Assembly: GCA_026120185.1 (NCBI GenBank)
Contig: JANUWF010000002.1
Coordinates: 124,001 to 188,000, forward strand
Direction: 5' to 3'
DNA from: Voacanga thouarsii
Taxonomy: Eukaryota; Streptophyta; Magnoliopsida; Gentianales; Apocynaceae
DNA length: 64,000 nucleotides
Position numbers and translations under genes: made by a program. The notes beneath the pieces were generated by a model that ran no database searches, was not told the DNA's origin, and saw nothing but the letters and a program-made list of their open reading frames with translations. Shown in pieces: positions 1-12,385 of the stretch (positions are counted from its first letter, which is position 1; every line of letters begins with the position of its first letter).

Positions 1-689
1 TGTTGCCACCCTAGGTTTCCAATTCCTAAAATATAGGAATTTGATTATTTTAGGTTTTGCTAAAAAGAAATTAATATAAATTAAATCCATATTATCCTCT
101 AATTAATTTTTTATTCCATACTTTTAGGAAGTTTAATTATTTTATCATCTAGAATTTTCTAAAGATCTTAATCAAGGATTTCATTATGGAAAGAAAATTA
201 TTGGAACATCTATTTTGGAAACTAATTACAGTTACTAATTTCAAAAGGAGGAAAGTTTCCCAGAGTTGTTTTCTCTAAAGAATTTATGTGGAAATAAAAA
301 GATCTTGTCCAAAACTTTAACGAAAATAAATATTCTCCCAAGATTTATGGCATTTTTCGAAAACAAGGATTTAAGGAAAGAAAATTTCAGCTTTATTCCA
401 AGAATCTAGATTTTATCACCTAATAAAATTATTCCTTAATTAATTATTTTTGCCTAAAATAAATTAGGACATTACCTAAATTAATATTAGATCAACATTC
501 CCTTTTTGTTAGCTGAATTTTCTGGATTAAACTAAACCCTAGCCGCCACCTCGCAAGAGCTTTTATTCCATTCAAATTCCCTAAATAAAGAGGGAAACTT
601 ACCTAAGTGGTTTTAGTCAATCAAAGCTCTTTTAATCAATTAATCAACCAGATTTTTCTCCACTTCATTCTCTCTAATTTCAGCCACTA

Positions 690-711
690 AACACACACAC
701 ACACACACACA
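690..711. repeat. (AC)n microsatellite
   Basis: About ten AC units. Solo LTR S1 carries the same dinucleotide (as TG on the plus strand, 9347-9367) at the corresponding LTR position, so the repeat seed predates both insertions. Confidence 0.9.
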
Positions 712-2475
712 TACATGAAAATTTCAGCAAGCATTGTGCTCCAATTTTCTCTTGTTTAGCTAAGATAACAACACCAAAAAGCCATCAATTCTCTTCTCCA
801 ATTTTCGACCAATACAAGAACCAAAAAGCAGCTTCTTTTCTCTTCTTTTCCTCTCTTTTTTCGGCCACAATACCAACCAAAAAACAACCACAAAAACATC
901 CTAAGACTTGCTCAATTTTGGCCAAACCAACAAGGCCAAAAGCTATCATTTTTCTTCTTGTGATCAAGAGTCCAAAACAAGACCAATTTTTTCCGAACAC
1001 TAAAACACCTCAACCTAACTTATTTCCTTCGTCAAACTAGCCTCCAATAAAACCCTAAACACTCCCTACTGCATGAAATTCCAGCTGTCACCCTCTCAAC
1101 CTCCATGCATCTCCAAACTTGAAATCTAAGCCTAAGTTGAGTAGCCCTTCAACCCTTCTCAACTTTTATTCCAATAAACCTCAATCTTTTCTTCCCCATA
1201 TTGATCATCAATGGGCTGATCTTTGTCCCCTTTTACTAGAGATTTTTGAACAAGAAGGCCAAGAGCATCCTAATCAACCCTCTCTTCCTCAAGCGAGCCT
1301 AAGCAACCACAGAATGCACCACCTTTAATCTTAGTGTGTCTCGTCAAGAGGTATTCTTAGTCTCGATCTCTTTGTGCTTTAAATAAGATCGCTTTTATGG
1401 TGGTATTGTCATGCATAGAGACTAGACAAAAGCATGAATAGGCTATATTGATAAGTTGAAGATTAAATGGAATGAACTAGGCATGTATATCTTGGATCAT
1501 GATTGAATAATGCTATGAATGTCTAGATCTATTTTATGTTATTTAAAGATGAGATCTTTTGACTCAAATAAGGCTATGATATGGATTTGATGATAGTTGG
1601 ATATAGGAGTTATCATGTTGATGGTTTAAGTTGAGTATATGCATGCTTGATATTGAGTAGCATATCGGGGATGGTCATAAGCATAGTTTATTAATTTGAT
1701 TTGTTTAGATGCCATGGGTGATCTAGGGAATCATCAAGATTCTTGTTACGTGAGATGATAGTAGTAAGTCCATATGCAATATTTTGGATCTAACTATAGA
1801 ATCATTAAATTTAGATAAGGAGGAAGTCTGAATAGAGTGCAAGCATCGGCTTTGATTTGTCTGGTTGAGTAATCAAGTAATTCCCACATAACTGTTTTAC
1901 CAAATATTACATGTTTCCAAGTATTTTGTGTAATGATATTTGAAATGGTGTCAATAAGATGATTGACATGTTGATTGAAACGTTGGTTGAATATGATGAG
2001 TTGTATTATGGTATTTTAGTACTTGATTTGAGAATGTGGATATTTTATTCTCTAAAAGAGTTTGTCAAATCTCAACTTTTTAACTAAAAATGATTCCTTT
2101 TCTTTATTACTAAACATTTTAAGAGAAAATTGATTGTGAAAATTCACGTTTTGCAAAGACAAGATAATCAACATTTGTGAAAACAAGGGAAATGATTTTG
2201 CCCCTAAATGGGAAGCGTTGAGTACTCAGTTGGAGTAGGCTAATGGTACTAGTCTTGGAGAACGGGAGTGAGTCTTCTAGTAGGCAATCGACTCCAGAAG
2301 ATAAACTCCGCTTAAATAGGCTACTTAGTCAGTCTAGTCCGAGCTAGCATATTGGTCTATGTGGACCTTATTTATCCAAACTGAAAACCAGTATGTTGGG
2401 TGTAGAGAATGAGGAGTATCTTACCCTAGTATGTGAATCACTTACTGCCCAGTGTTGAACGGTTACACTGGGAGC

Positions 2476-2497
2476 TATCATGATAGTGGTCATGATA
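2476..2497 (+). other. LTR palindrome, GGTA-type hairpin (copy in LTR1)
   Basis: Arms TATCATGAT and GTCATGATA around a 4-nt spacer. Eight Watson-Crick pairs plus a closing T-G wobble. Homologous hairpins lie at 14907-14928 (GyA LTR) and 7578-7599 (S1), with a compensatory stem change between those two copies. Confidence 0.7.
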
Positions 2498-3019
2498 TTG
2501 TCTGGATATTAATATTAATGTTAAATCACTTTTACTCCCTTCTTAATGAACTTATGATTATGATGAGATGATGATTTATTGAGAACTGCTTTGAATATGC
2601 TGACCAAAGTCTTGAATAACTGTTTATTGATGAAAATAACATGCAAGCATATTTTGTAGTTATGATAAATCTGCATGCACGAAATGTTTATATATGACAT
2701 TCGCACACATAGAACTTGCTAAGATGTCAATCTCACACTATTTTACATCATGTTTTCAAGGGAGTGCTTTTGCTAAACAGGTTAGATGAATAAGAGCTGG
2801 CTGTTTAGATTTATTCTATTTTATCTTTGTATTTATTTTGAGAGATGATTGTTAGTTTTAAAATTTCAAACTTGCATAAGTTTTAACTTTGGTTGTAATA
2901 AGATTATCGCATTATTTCTTTTAGTCATTTTCTTTTGTACCTCATAAAAAAAAACCCCTGGTCCTTTGGACGGGGTGACATCCCGCCTTATCTAGGTACG
3001 TAGGGAATGGGGAGTTACA

Positions 3020-3165
3020 AGTATAAGTTTTGATTTCAAATGTAATAAGATTATTGCTTTAGTTTATTTTGCTATTTTGTTTTGTACCTCGTTATAAAGA
3101 GCCCGGTCCTCTAGACGGGGCAACATCCCCGCCCTTTTTGGGTACGTAGGTAGTGGGGGGTTACA
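3020..3165 (+). mobile_element. second LTR 3' terminus, stacked on LTR1
   Basis: A 146-bp segment aligning with the last part of an LTR: TGTAATAAGATTATTGC, then TTATAAAGAGCCCGGTCC, then GACGGGGCAACATCCC, then GGTACGTAGGTAGTGGG, ending GGTTACA. It resembles the S1 terminus more than the LTR1 terminus just before it, so it looks like the end of a different subfamily copy rather than a recent tandem duplication. Confidence 0.65.
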
Positions 3166-5486
3166 CTGACCAAAACCACCCTTAGTTTATGGAGAAAGTC
3201 ATGCATGGCATAGCATTCTATATTGCATTTCATAATTTGAACCATTTTCATGAGTATGTGTGATCTATGAGTTTTATTATTACATGAATTTATCTATTTG
3301 GATATGACTATATAAGTTGAATTAGTTGAACTTTTATTTTTTTGAGTAGAATTTATTAGAAGGGAATGAAGTGAGTTGAGTGAGAGTCAAGGGAATTTGC
3401 TGGAGAAATGTTTATACAAGAGCTATTGTAGTCTAGTGGTTGACTTGGTGATTATCTCTTAGTGACTTGAGTTTAACTCCCAACTCTTGCAAATCTTTTT
3501 CTTCCTTTTTCTTTATCTTATTTGCCCCCTACATTTTTCTCCAATGCTTTGGCTGAAAATCCTAGAGCAACCGCCATCTAGGAGAATTTCAAGGCTTTTC
3601 AAACTCTTGTAAACATATTGTGGATAGATACATGGAGGAGAATAAATAGGAAAAAAATCTGATTTTAATTTTCTAAACCCCTAATTATTTTCTTCAAGTA
3701 TTTCTCTAGAATTTTATTAAATAAAATGCAGCCTTGTTTAAATTTAGGCCCCCACTTATATAGGGATCAAAATCCCACATTTTCTACTTTTAAAAGCTTG
3801 AAATTAAAATAAGGATAAAGCTACTTGTTATTTCAATCAATTATCTCCTTAATTTTGAGATTTTCTAAAATGCATTATAGATGGAATAAAATTCCAGCAT
3901 TGCTTTTATCCGATAAGATTTTGTAATTTTGAACTTGTTTAAATAGTTTGATTTATTAAATAAAATCTACTTCATGAGAAATTATTCGATAATAACTAGT
4001 TTTTCTTTGTTGCTCTAATTTCTAGAAAATTCCAGCTCGTGTCGCCACTTTGGGAGTTATTTTAGATGAATTTAAACTCTTCAAATCTGAGATAAGCCTA
4101 TCCAAAATAACCTTTAGAAAATCAGATTTTTATTAGGTGAAAATAATACCAGAATTTTCCTCCCTATTTCTTCCTTGTTTTCAGCCACAACGCATGCACA
4201 CATGCACAAAAACTCTAAACCTAAAATGCACTCAAACTCTTCTTTGATTTAGCCAAAACACAACACGCACTAGTCCTCTTTTTCTCATAGATTTTTGGCC
4301 AAAACAAGAGCAAGATTGAACCTTCATTCTTCTCTATTTTCCTTCTCATTATTTTGGCCAGCCAAGGGTGAGAACAAACCAGAATTTCCTTTTGCCCAAG
4401 AAACCAAAACAACCTCAAACACTTATTTTATCTTTGGATAAAGTTGGAGATTAACCTAACTATATCACACCATCCCACACACACCTAAAGGAATCAAAAT
4501 TCTGGTGCACAACATAGCAAAATTTCGGCCAACACAAGCTTGCACACAGCTTTGGTCATTCCACTCCCACACCTACACGAAAACTTCAAGCAAAGCACTC
4601 TCAACTCTTCTTTGTTTTAACCAAAACTCAAGAAGCAAAAAGTCTCTCTTTTCTTCCTATTTTTCAGCTAGCTTAGAACCCAAACTACAGCCATAATCTT
4701 CTCTTAAACATCACTCATTTTTGCCCAACAAGAGAGGAGTAAATCTACCAATTCTTCCTTAGCATATTCAAGTAGTAAAAAACGAGAGGAAGACCTACAT
4801 TGCATCAAACACTTAAACCTATTCCATTTCCTCTATCAAACCAGCATTTCATCAACCTCTAAACCACTCAAGCACACGAAAACAAGCAAGATCTCACTCT
4901 TTTCATAGCTTTCGGTCAGCACACAAAAACACAAAAAAAAAAAGCTAAAATCACCCTCTCTCAAGGTAACTCAAACTCTCCTTTATTTCTCAACTCTTTT
5001 TTCTATCGATTCTTCTCTTCTTCTACTCCTTGTCCATGCCAATTAAAGGGACTGATTTTCCCTTTTTCCCTTGTAACTCACGGCTAACCAAGAAGATCTA
5101 GGTAAGGTGACACCATCTCTTTCATATGGACTCAAGCTGGTCACCAAAGAATTCACCTTGTCATCTTTTGATCTTTGCTACTATGAGGTATTTAAGACAT
5201 CTAACTCTTGTAGCAATGAAAGACTAATCTTCATGCTAGATGCTATGGGAATGTGTACTTATGGATTTTGGCTTTATGAGCATGAATATAGGAGATTGAT
5301 GTTGTAATGGTGCAAGTATTGATCTAGACATCTATGAAATAGAGCAATATGATATCTTGCCATGATGAATCTAGATCTTTGCTATATTGGTTAAGTTGAG
5401 ACCTTTTTGATTCAATTGGGCTTAATACGATGATTTCAAGATAGTTATATATCAGAGTTAATGTATTGATGGTTTGAATTGGGTAT
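3166..5486 (+). mobile_element. Gypsy LTR (LTR2), 3' part cut off by T1
   Basis: Aligns with the first 2.3 kb of the GyA 5' LTR: ACCACCCTTAGTTTATGG at the start, AGAATTTATTAGAAGG near 3350, the tRNA-like module at 3421-3490, and the GATGGTTTGAATTGGGT segment just before 5487. The canonical TGTAAYRCCCC start is missing or degraded where it joins 3165. The alignment stops where T1 begins with TGATGC at 5487. Confidence 0.7.
3421..3490 (+). other. tRNA-like (pol III A/B-box) module in LTR2
   Basis: Contains TAGTCTAGTGG (A-box-like) and GAGTTTAACTCC (B-box-like) about 47 nt apart, start to start. It lies about 255 bp from the LTR start, the same place as in five other LTRs here. A fossil tRNA/SINE head is the likeliest origin; a functional tRNA is not claimed. 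Confidence 0.55.
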
Positions 5487-6950
5487 TGATGCACATTTTT
5501 TAGTGTAAAAAATATTATCAACAAAGTCCACAATCAATCAAACTTTAATTAAAATTCCAATCACTAAAGCCACACATACGGGCAAGTATACCCATCATAT
5601 AGTATAGGGAATAGCAAGTATCGAATTCATGAGAACTTAAGCTCCCACCTTACTTTACCTAAATCTTTATTGTTTAGCTAATAAAATAAGAAGAGATAAA
5701 TAAAATACTAACATAATATACTAGAGAAAAAAGGTCAAGTCACACAAGAAAAGTCACAAGGATAATCAAGCAGTGAGAACACGAAGAAAAGACATGTAAA
5801 TAGATAGAAATCCTTGAATACAAAATAATAATTAACTAGCTATTTTATCAATTAATTATTATCTTGGCATCATGAAGGATTAAAGTAGATCTACTTTGTT
5901 TACAATATATGGAATCACCATCTTCTAGTTAAATCAGTGAATATATTCTCTCTCAATCAATTTATCCAAAAGATTCATTAAAATCAATCCTCACACAAAT
6001 CTCTATATTCTAGGTGATTTATGCACAAAATTAGCCAATAAATCTATATTCTAACAATCATCAACCAATCTTTGATTACTTCTTTAAAATTAACCCTTTT
6101 TGCAAGCAAGTTAAGAGATAACAAGTATGAATTTAATCAAATTGAACCCACTATCAACCTCTTTTGCAAGCAAGTTAACATGAAGAAATAATCAATTAAT
6201 CCCTTAATTAAAATAATTAATCAAATACCAAGAATAATAATAAATTGATTTAAAAGCTAAAATCAACACAAAATCATGAATCTAAAAGAATATCCTCTAA
6301 TGACAATTAAAACATTAATATCAAATTTTCAATAAATTACAAAGAAGAAAAAAAAAATCACTCATAGACAAGTAAGCATTCTTCTTCTTCCTTGAAACAT
6401 TCTTAGGCAACCTGCTCTTCTTCTCTAAGAATTCTCCTTGATCCTCCTAAATCTTGGTGTTTCTCTAGAAGTAGACTAAAGATATTACATTGAAGAATTA
6501 AAAACTACTTAGTACAATATTATTCTCTTGTATTCATAGGAGTTCTAATTCCTAAAATATGCCTACAAGAGTCTTTATCCATGGTTGAAAGAATTCCCAA
6601 AAGAATCCAACTGAAATTACCAAATTCTGCTTGAAAAGGAAAATCCACTGCCTTATGAACAATAATAATTGGCGTCGGTTTAGGCAGAACAACCGATGTC
6701 GGTCCTTCCTAAAATGCTTCCAAAATTGCTTTATTCTTCCAGAAATGACCCTCGGTCGGCTCAGCTATGTCGGTCGGTGCTGGTTCAATACTGTTTGGCT
6801 CGATTTTGGGCATTTTTCACCATATTTTCAATATTTCTCCCATTTAATCATTTCTACATAAAAGATAGAAATTTAGTAGGAATCAATAGTTATTTGAACA
6901 TAAAAATAATACAAATGACCCTCAAAATATAGGTACATTTACCCCTATCA
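5487..6950 (-). mobile_element. T1: LTR of a Tat-like Gypsy element
   Basis: On the plus strand it starts TGATGCAC and ends ACCCCTATCA, so in element orientation it runs from TGATAGGGG to GTGCATCA. The same type of ends is seen in S5 (TGATAAGG...TGCATCA). The adjoining sequence in element orientation, GCTTGAGGACAAGC followed by AAGCGTAGGGCAATG, is the degraded polypurine tract typical of plant Tat/Athila-type elements, so this is the 3' LTR. It interrupts LTR2. ORFs in it are short and unsupported. Confidence 0.7.
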
Positions 6951-7062
6951 CATTGCCCTACGCTTAAGTTTTGCTTGTCCTCAAGCAAACTAGAATTAAA
7001 ACACTTACGCAATATCTTATAAACAAGTCAAATGAATTCATCACATTTTTCCTTAGCAAATT
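6951..7062 (-). mobile_element. T1 internal region with polypurine tract next to the LTR
   Basis: CATTGCCCTACGCTTAAG at 6951-6968, read on the minus strand, is a purine-rich tract directly upstream of the T1 LTR, preceded by the GGACAAGC segment. This is the priming site for plus-strand DNA synthesis. The internal region is split by S1 and resumes at 10464. Confidence 0.65.
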
Positions 7063-7577
7063 TGTAACACCCTACTACCTACGTACCCAAAAAGGGCAGG
7101 GATGTCGCCCCGTCTAGTGGACCAAGGGTCTTTATAACGACGTACAAAGGAAGAATAACTAAATAAAATAAAGCAAAAATCTTATTATAATTGGAATCAA
7201 AACTTATACAAGTTTGAAATTCAAAACCAACAACCATCTCTCAAAAGAAATACAAAGCCAAAATCAAAATGAGTTAAACTTCATTCTCTTATTCATCCAA
7301 CCTGCTCAATAAAAGTACTCCCCTAAAAAATGATATGAAAATGGTGTGAGATTGGCATCTCAATAAGTCTTGTGTGTGCGAATGTCACATTAAATATTTC
7401 GTGCATGTAGATTTATCAAAACCACAAAATATACTTACAAGTTAACTTTCATCAGCAAAGAGTCATTGAGTGGAACAATATACATTTTATCCAAATCAAT
7501 TTCCAATAAGCCATCCACACATCAATACAATAGTTCCAAGAAGGGATAGAAATGATCCAATAACAATATTAAGGCAA

Positions 7578-7599
7578 TATCATGATTACCATCATGATA
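7578..7599 (-). other. LTR palindrome, GGTA-type hairpin (copy in S1)
   Basis: In element orientation the arms are TATCATGAT and ATCATGATA around a GGTA loop: a perfect 9-bp stem. The GyA copy has TATCATGGT and ACCATGATA with the same loop, so stem position 8 changed A:T to G:C on both sides. Confidence 0.75.
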
Positions 7600-10124
7600 A
7601 CTCCCAATGTAAGCATTCAACCTGGGCAATGGGTGATCTGCCCACTAGAGTGAGATATTACTCCATCTCTACACCCAACACACCGGTTGTCCAATCCGAA
7701 AAATATAATCCACATGGACCAACATGCTAGCTCAGACCGGCCAACTAAATAGTACTGTCATCTCTTTGAGCAGAATTCACTTTTTGGAGATGGCCACCTG
7801 ACAAAAGATTCACTCTAACTCTCAAAGACTAGTACCACTAGGCTACCCCCGATGAGTACTCAACGCTCACTATTAGGTGCAAAATCATTTCCCTTTTTCA
7901 CAAACTTTGATTACCTTAGCTTTGCAAAATGTGCTGTTCACATCAAGCTTTTCAAGACATTTAATCATAAAAGAAAGAAAGTTTTTTTTAGTTAAAAGTT
8001 GAGATTTGGCAAAAGCTTTTAGAGATTAAAATATCCACATTCTCAATCCATGTATCATAATACATCAATAACATTTTCCTCGTCATTTTAATCATCATGT
8101 CGACATCATTACAATATCATTGGACCTAAAGACTTGCAAACATGTACGATTTAGCAAAATAGTTATGCAGGGACTTACTTGAATAGTCCAAATAATCAAC
8201 TCAAAGCCAATGCTTGCTCACACTTCAAATTTCTTCCTTATCTAGAATCAATAATTCTATAATTAGAATCCAAATAGTAATCCACTATCATTTCATGCAT
8301 CATGAATCCCCATGATCTCATTAATCACCTAAATCATCCATGGCCTCTAGATAGATTAATTATTTAAACCATATCTATTACCTTCCATTATCATGCTATT
8401 CACCATTAAGCATGCATATAATCAAATCAAATCATTAATATGATAACTCCAATATTTAACTACCATTAATCTCATATAATTACCCTATTTAAAAAGATCT
8501 CATCTTTAATCAACATGTAATAGATCCAGATCATCATAGCAATATATAACCATTTTTTACTCCATATGCACCTAGTTCAAATATTGCACAATCAAACTCA
8601 TCAATCTCATATATTCATGCTTTTCATGATAAACTTCATGCATAACATCAACACTATAACATTAACCTTATTTAAATCAATAGAGATTGAGTCCACAAAT
8701 ACCTCTTGTTGAGACAAACTAAGAGTAAAGGTGACTTCTTGGTGATTAGTGAAGTTCACTTGAGAAGAATGGATGATTGGCTCTCCTTGATCCCTTGGTT
8801 TGAAGGTCACACAAAATAGGGGTAAATCAGTCCCATTTTGATCGAGATTTGGGAGAAAAAGATGAGAAGAATTGAATGAAAGTTGATAGAGGTTGAAGAA
8901 TTGCTTACATTAAGGTTAGTTTTCGATTTTGGTGAGGTTTAGAGTTGAGATGGCCGAATTCTTGGAAAGGTTTGGTGGCTGGATATTTCGTGTATTAGGG
9001 GTGTTTAGGGTTTGATAGGTGGCTGCTTTGATGAAGGAAATAGGTTAGGTGTTTTGTGTTTAGAAGAAGTTCCCCTTGTTTTGGACTCCTGAACACAATA
9101 AGGAAAAATGACAGCTTTTTGCCTATTCTTGCTTGGCCGAATTAACCAATGAATAGAAGGAGTTTATGGCTGGATTTTGGTTGATAATATGGCCAAAAAT
9201 AAGAGAGAAAAGAGGAAGAAAGAGGCTGATTTTCGGCTCTAGTCTTGGACGAAAATAGGAGAAGAAAAGTGAGGTCTTTTGTGTTGTTGTTTTAAACTAA
9301 AACAAGAGAGAGTTTGAGAACATTTAGGCTAAGTAATTTTCATGCATGTGTGTGTGTGTGTGTGTGTTGGCCAAAATATGGAGAAGAGAGGAGAAAAATT
9401 TTTGGTGTTGCTTTGATAGAATAAAACTTGGTTGGTCTACACTACTTGGGATAGGGTTATCCTATGTTTTAGAGAGTTTAAGAGAAACTACATCTCCTAT
9501 CAAGTGGTGGCTAGGGCTTTTAATTTTCTAGAAAATTCAAATAAGAAAAATAGGATATTACTCCAAGAAATAATTTAATTAATACCCTAATTTATTCTAG
9601 GCAAAAATAGGCAATCAAGGGATAATTACATTTAGAGATAAAATATTGTTTTACTTAGGAGATAAAGATGAAATTTCTTTCTCCCCAATTCCCTATTTTC
9701 AAAAATAGCATATTCCCAAGAAATATTTGCTTAAATTAAAAATTCAACATTCTCTCTTTATTTCAAACTAAAATTCTTTAAAGGAAATTAATTTTGGGAG
9801 ACTTTTCTCCTATTAAAAATGGTGGCTAAAATGTATCTTCTAAGACAAATATTTCTATATTTTATTTCCTTAATTTAGATAATAGCTTTGAAAATTTCAA
9901 ATTTTGAAATATTTAAAATCCCTAAAAAATTAAGATAAAATATTAACCTAGGAAATAATAGGAATTTAATTTGCTTTAATTCTTTTTATCAAAAACCCAA
10001 AATAATTACATTCCTATATTTTAGGAATTGAGAAACCAAGGTGGCCGCTAACCATAGGATTTTCGGCCATTGGTGAAAAAAATAGGGGAAAAAGAAATAA
10101 ATTAGGGAAAAGAAAGAGAAAGCT

Positions 10125-10201
10125 TGCAAAAGTTGGGATTTGAACTTAAGTCACCAAGAATTAAACACCAAGCTCTAACAACTATTCCACAATAACTCTT
10201 G
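10125..10201 (-). other. tRNA-like module in S1
   Basis: In element orientation it has TGGAATAGTTGTTAGAGC (A-box region) and AAGTTCAAATCCC (B-box region). It lies about 261 bp from the LTR start, matching the other LTR copies. Confidence 0.55.
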
Positions 10202-10463
10202 TTTAAATATTCTTCAAATAAATTCCTATAACTCCTACTCAACTCACTTCATCATTCTTCCATTAAATTCTACTCCATAAGAACAAAATCTCTACCATCT
10301 CATCCAACATAGCTATATCCAAATAAATAAATCCATACAATATCAAACACATAAATCACATATACTTCATAAAAATAGTTCACACTTATCAAATACAATA
10401 TAAGATGCTATGCTATGCCTGACTTTCCTCATGAACTAATGGTGGCTTAAATTGGGGTATTAA

Positions 10464-12057
10464 AAAATTCATCCATAATAAAGTAATAATCTACTTCTAA
10501 CCTTAAACATAAACTCGTCATTCACTTAATCCTTTCAAAACCTTGTAAACTCTTGTATTAAATCAAACAATCACAAGGCCATCAAAGTTAAGTTAAACAA
10601 GCATAATCTAGTACAAGAAAATCATCCTACTCCTCAACCAAAAACATAGATAACATAAATCATACAAGTTAAGCCATTTTACCAATTCTAGCATTATAAA
10701 CTCAAATTTACATAACTTAAGTTAGTGAAACAAGGAAACACTCCACTCCCTTTTTCTTTTATGACTTAGGAAATTGATAGCCTCAAGTGAATGGATTTCT
10801 CTTCACGCACCGTATTGGCCCCTTAAAACCATCATCATTTTTTCAGCATTTCCTTTTTGCCTTTTTACCTTCGAGAAAGCCTTAGGAGAGTGCACCAAAT
10901 AATACTTGCTACTTCTCATCATAGTAACCCCATTTTCTGTAAAAGGTCTTTTTTTCTTCTTTCCTCAAAAGATGAAAGTAATTTTTTTCAACTCCATGTT
11001 TTTTCCAACTCACATTTTTTTCTCTTTTCACTCAATTTTTTTCCTCACATTCCTTATTCACAATTCAAAGTCAAGCAAACTTTAAATCTATAATATAAGA
11101 ATTAATTAACAACTATTCTCATATTTCATCATATCATCCATATTCAAACTCAAAGAATAAAACAAAACTCAAATACCAAATATAACCAAGATTAACTTAA
11201 ATTCTCAACACTTAGCAAAATGTAACTTAATACACAAGTTAACTTTTTAAATAAAAATCCAACCATAATGAATGACAAATCTATATCTAAAGTTAAAGAG
11301 AAAATCATAACTGCATTATAAACAAATAAACTCAATTTAGCTCCAAATTTTCTAAACTTTCAAATTTGTCAAATTTTTAAAATTTTCAAGGAAATTGCAA
11401 CAAAATTGTGTTTCAAATTTCAAAAATTTTCCAAAGTAGCTCAATTCCAAAAAAAAAAAAAACCAAGATAATTAATAAAAACTTGGACAAAAAATATCAC
11501 CAAACTACTCCCCCACACTTAAACTGGACAATGTCCTTATTGGCCAAAAATTAACATATTAAAGCTTCTTCAAAGGGACTAAAAAAGGATAAAGGAGGTA
11601 AAAGGTTAAGAAATACTCCCCAAGTACAATAATACTCCAATAAATATTAAAAATTAGAGAAGAATAGAAGAGTTTGTCCGAGAAACCTTTATTCAAACTT
11701 GCAAAATTAAACACTCATAAAAGAATAAAGAAAATAATAACCAAAATAAAACACAAGAAAGACTAATAAAACTCCTATGAATAAATACAATGACTCACTC
11801 CCCACACTTAAACTAAGACATAGTCTCCTTATTACTAGGGAAAAAGACACCTAACAAAACCAAACACAAAACAAAGATATAAACTCTTGCCACTCATCAT
11901 GCTTCCTCATCAAACTTTTGTAAAAGAAATTAAAGCTTAAAATAGAAGATAGGAAAAATGAATGTAGAAAGAAGGGAGGTTTTTGAAAAAGGTAATGTGC
12001 ATGAAAACAATTTTTCTCAGCAAAGCAAAACATATAAACCGCATTTTCTAGCATTCT
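10464..12057 (-). mobile_element. T1 non-coding internal region with repeated PPT-like motifs
   Basis: AT-rich sequence without coding support. Two further copies of the PPT-type motif occur at 11507-11526 (ACTCCCCCACACTTAAACTG on plus) and 11797-11814 (ACTCCCCACACTTAAACT), each followed by a GACA..GTC..CCTTATT segment. On the minus strand these read as AGTTTAAGTGTGGGG(G)AGT, the classic plant Tat-type tract. The region is cut at 12057 by GyA, and the rest of T1 is not found in the window. Confidence 0.6.
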
Positions 12058-12311
12058 TGTAATACCCCGTATTAAACCACCTTTATTATGAGGGGGAAGC
12101 CATGCATGTTATAATATTTTTTATTACATTGGATAATTTGAACTATTTTCATGAACATATGAGTTCCATGAGTTTTTTATTTCATAAATTTATTTATTTT
12201 GATATAGTGGTATTAGTTGAGTTGAGATTTTGTTTTATTAAGGAGAATTTATTAGAAGGAAAATGAAGTGAGTGAGAGTTAAGAAATTTTGTTGGAAGAA
12301 TATTTAAACAA

Positions 12312-12385
12312 GAGTGGTTGTGGTCTAGTGGATAAGACATGGTGTATATTTCTTGGTGGGCTTGAGTTCAAATCCTAGCTCTTGC
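12312..12385 (+). other. tRNA-like module in the GyA 5' LTR
   Basis: A-box-like TGGTCTAGTGGATAAGAC and B-box-like GAGTTCAAATCC, about 45 nt apart, start to start. This is one of the clearest copies. It lies about 255 bp inside the LTR. Confidence 0.6.

Larger units (their letters stand above)
1..3019 (+). mobile_element. Tekay/Del-like Gypsy LTR (LTR1), 5' end outside window
   Basis: Long non-coding LTR in plus orientation. It matches the GyA 5' LTR and, on the opposite strand, solo LTR S1 along its length: a CCTAAAATATAGGAAT stretch at the start, the GTTGAGTACTCAG box near 2217-2229, a hairpin at 2476-2497 and the terminal block ACGGGGTGACATCCCGCC at 2970-2987. It ends GGGGAGTTACA at 3019. 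By comparison with S1 roughly the first 400 bp lie before the window. No coding capacity is seen; the short ORFs inside are chance. The Tekay/Del assignment is inferred from the TGTAAYRCCCC...GTGTTACA termini of its relatives and the pol of GyA and GyB. Confidence 0.75.
7063..10463 (-). mobile_element. S1: solo Gypsy LTR with target-site duplication
   Basis: On the plus strand it starts TGTAACACCCTACTACC and ends CTTAAATTGGGGTATTAA (a degraded TGTAATACCCC start in element orientation). The 5-bp flanks match: AAATT at 7058-7062 and at 10464-10468. No PBS, PPT or pol is present, so this is a solo LTR left by recombination between two LTRs. It aligns with LTR1/LTR2 and the GyA LTR, and carries the hairpin (7578-7599), the GAGTACTCAACGC box (7854-7866, minus) and the tRNA-like module (10125-10201, minus). 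Confidence 0.85.
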
